NCBI RefSeq assembly: GCF_947501405.1
Contig: NZ_CANMVK010000002.1
Location: 310,001-374,000, forward strand
Origin: an uncultured Hoeflea sp.
Lineage (GTDB): Bacteria; Pseudomonadota; Alphaproteobacteria; Rhizobiales; Rhizobiaceae
Direction of reading: 5' to 3'
Length of the DNA: 64,000 bases
Below the pieces are notes generated by a model that ran no database searches, had not been told where the DNA came from, and worked only from the letters and a program-made list of their open reading frames with translations. The first letter of the stretch is position 1, and every line of letters begins with the position of its first letter. A program made the translations under genes and the position numbers. Positions 63,427-64,000 of this stretch are shown piece by piece.

Positions 63427-64000
63427 ATGTCCCTGTCATCGGCGATCAACACGGCGCAAAGCTCTCTGTCGAACACCGCGACACAGACAAACATTGTCTC
63501 GCGTAACATCTCGAATGCCTCCAATCCGGACTACAATCGCCGCAATGCGGCGCTTGCCACGACCCTTCCGGGCGCGCAGGTGGTTTCCATCCAGCGCGCC
63601 CAGGATCAGGCGATGTTTCGCCAGACCATTTCAAGCAGCGCCACGGCGAGCGGCCAGCAGACGCTGCTGACCGGACTGACCGATCTCAAGAATGTTCTGG
63701 GCGGCAATGATTACGAAAGCGCTCCGGCGACCTTGCTCGCCTCCATGCGCGACACCCTGTCGACCTATGCCGCCAAGCCTGGCGAAAACACCCTTGCCCA
63801 GACCGCGATTGCCGACGCCAACACCCTGGCCTCGGGCCTGAGGGAGGCGTCTGCCTCGGTCCAGACCATCCGTCTTGATTCTGATCAGGAGATCGGACGC
63901 CAGGTCAACAAGCTCAACGATCTGCTCGAGCAGTTCGAAGTTGCCAATTCCGGCGTTATGCGCGGCACCCAGGCGGGCATGGATGTCAGCGCCGAACTCG
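63427..64000 (+). CDS. flgK: Hook-filament junction protein FlgK (3' end outside window)
   Basis: The first 191 residues are present; the frame is open to the right edge. LSSAINTAQSSLSNTATQTN and VSRNISNASNPDYNRRNA (about 24-41) are the HAP1 start, followed by RAQDQAMFRQ. It caps the hook and joins it to the flagellin filament. Located 31 bp after flgE, the usual flgE-flgK order. Confidence 0.93.
   Translation, partial: MSLSSAINTAQSSLSNTATQTNIVSRNISNASNPDYNRRNAALATTLPGAQVVSIQRAQDQAMFRQTISSSATASGQQTLLTGLTDLKNVLGGNDYESAPATLLASMRDTLSTYAAKPGENTLAQTAIADANTLASGLREASASVQTIRLDSDQEIGRQVNKLNDLLEQFEVANSGVMRGTQAGMDVSAEL

Overview
This 64 kb window looks like the chromosome of an alphaproteobacterium of the order Hyphomicrobiales, in or near the Rhizobiaceae (Hoeflea/Agrobacterium/Sinorhizobium-like). 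The evidence is gene order: murA-DUF2948-hisD-UPF0262-phosphatase-infA-maf-yacG, a chemotaxis operon headed by a soluble globin-type receptor, visN/visR and rem as flagellar regulators, and motC, motE and motD(fliK). Base composition is GC-rich, with short AT-rich promoter regions. The genus cannot be fixed from the sequence alone. I saw no insertion sequence, phage gene, rRNA or CRISPR array.

Region 1 (1-7.1 kb) is mixed housekeeping and accessory DNA: a VOC-fold protein, a single-domain response regulator overlapping a membrane sensor fused to a DEDDh 3'-5' exonuclease, a glycerol-phosphate-type acyltransferase, a dienoyl-CoA isomerase-like crotonase and a class V aminotransferase. Region 2 (7.1-14.4 kb) holds tRNA-Thr(GGT), the conserved murA-to-yacG block, tRNA-Phe(GAA) and a glutathione transferase. 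Region 3 (14.5-21.1 kb) is an iron operon behind a close match to an Irr (ICE) operator: a Cys-rich unknown, imelysin IrpA, a BFD-type ferredoxin, bacterioferritin, a di-heme DUF1111 protein, a second imelysin and a Tat-exported DUF1513 protein. Region 4 (21.1-23.8 kb) is a small peptide-modification candidate: a radical SAM/SPASM enzyme, a 60-residue DUF1843 peptide with a Gly-Asp-Leu motif, and a divergent methyltransferase.

Region 5 (24.2-64 kb) is one motility superlocus: icpA-cheS-cheY1-cheA-cheR-cheB-cheY2-cheD-cheT-fliF, then visN-visR; a leftward operon motA-fliM-fliN-fliG-flhB-orf; a rightward run DUF1217 gene-flgF-fliI-orf-flgB-flgC-fliE-flgG-flgA-flgI-motE-flgH-fliL-fliP; three tandem flagellin genes; fliH-like-motB-motC-fliK-lytic transglycosylase; rem; flgE; and flgK running off the right edge. 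No cheW lies in the che operon, as in Agrobacterium.

Two regulatory patterns stand out. The promoters of all three flagellin genes and of rem carry CtrA-type sites (TTAA-N7-TTAA; four perfect, one with a single change). Each flagellin mRNA can fold its Shine-Dalgarno sequence into a conserved hairpin, with a wobble pair preserving the helix in the third copy, which suggests translational control of the FlbT type. Other points of interest are the sensor-exonuclease fusion, the radical SAM/DUF1843 locus, the bfd-bfr pair inside the imelysin operon, a 24-bp tandem repeat before the DUF1217 gene and a calcium-loop motif in the MotB linker.
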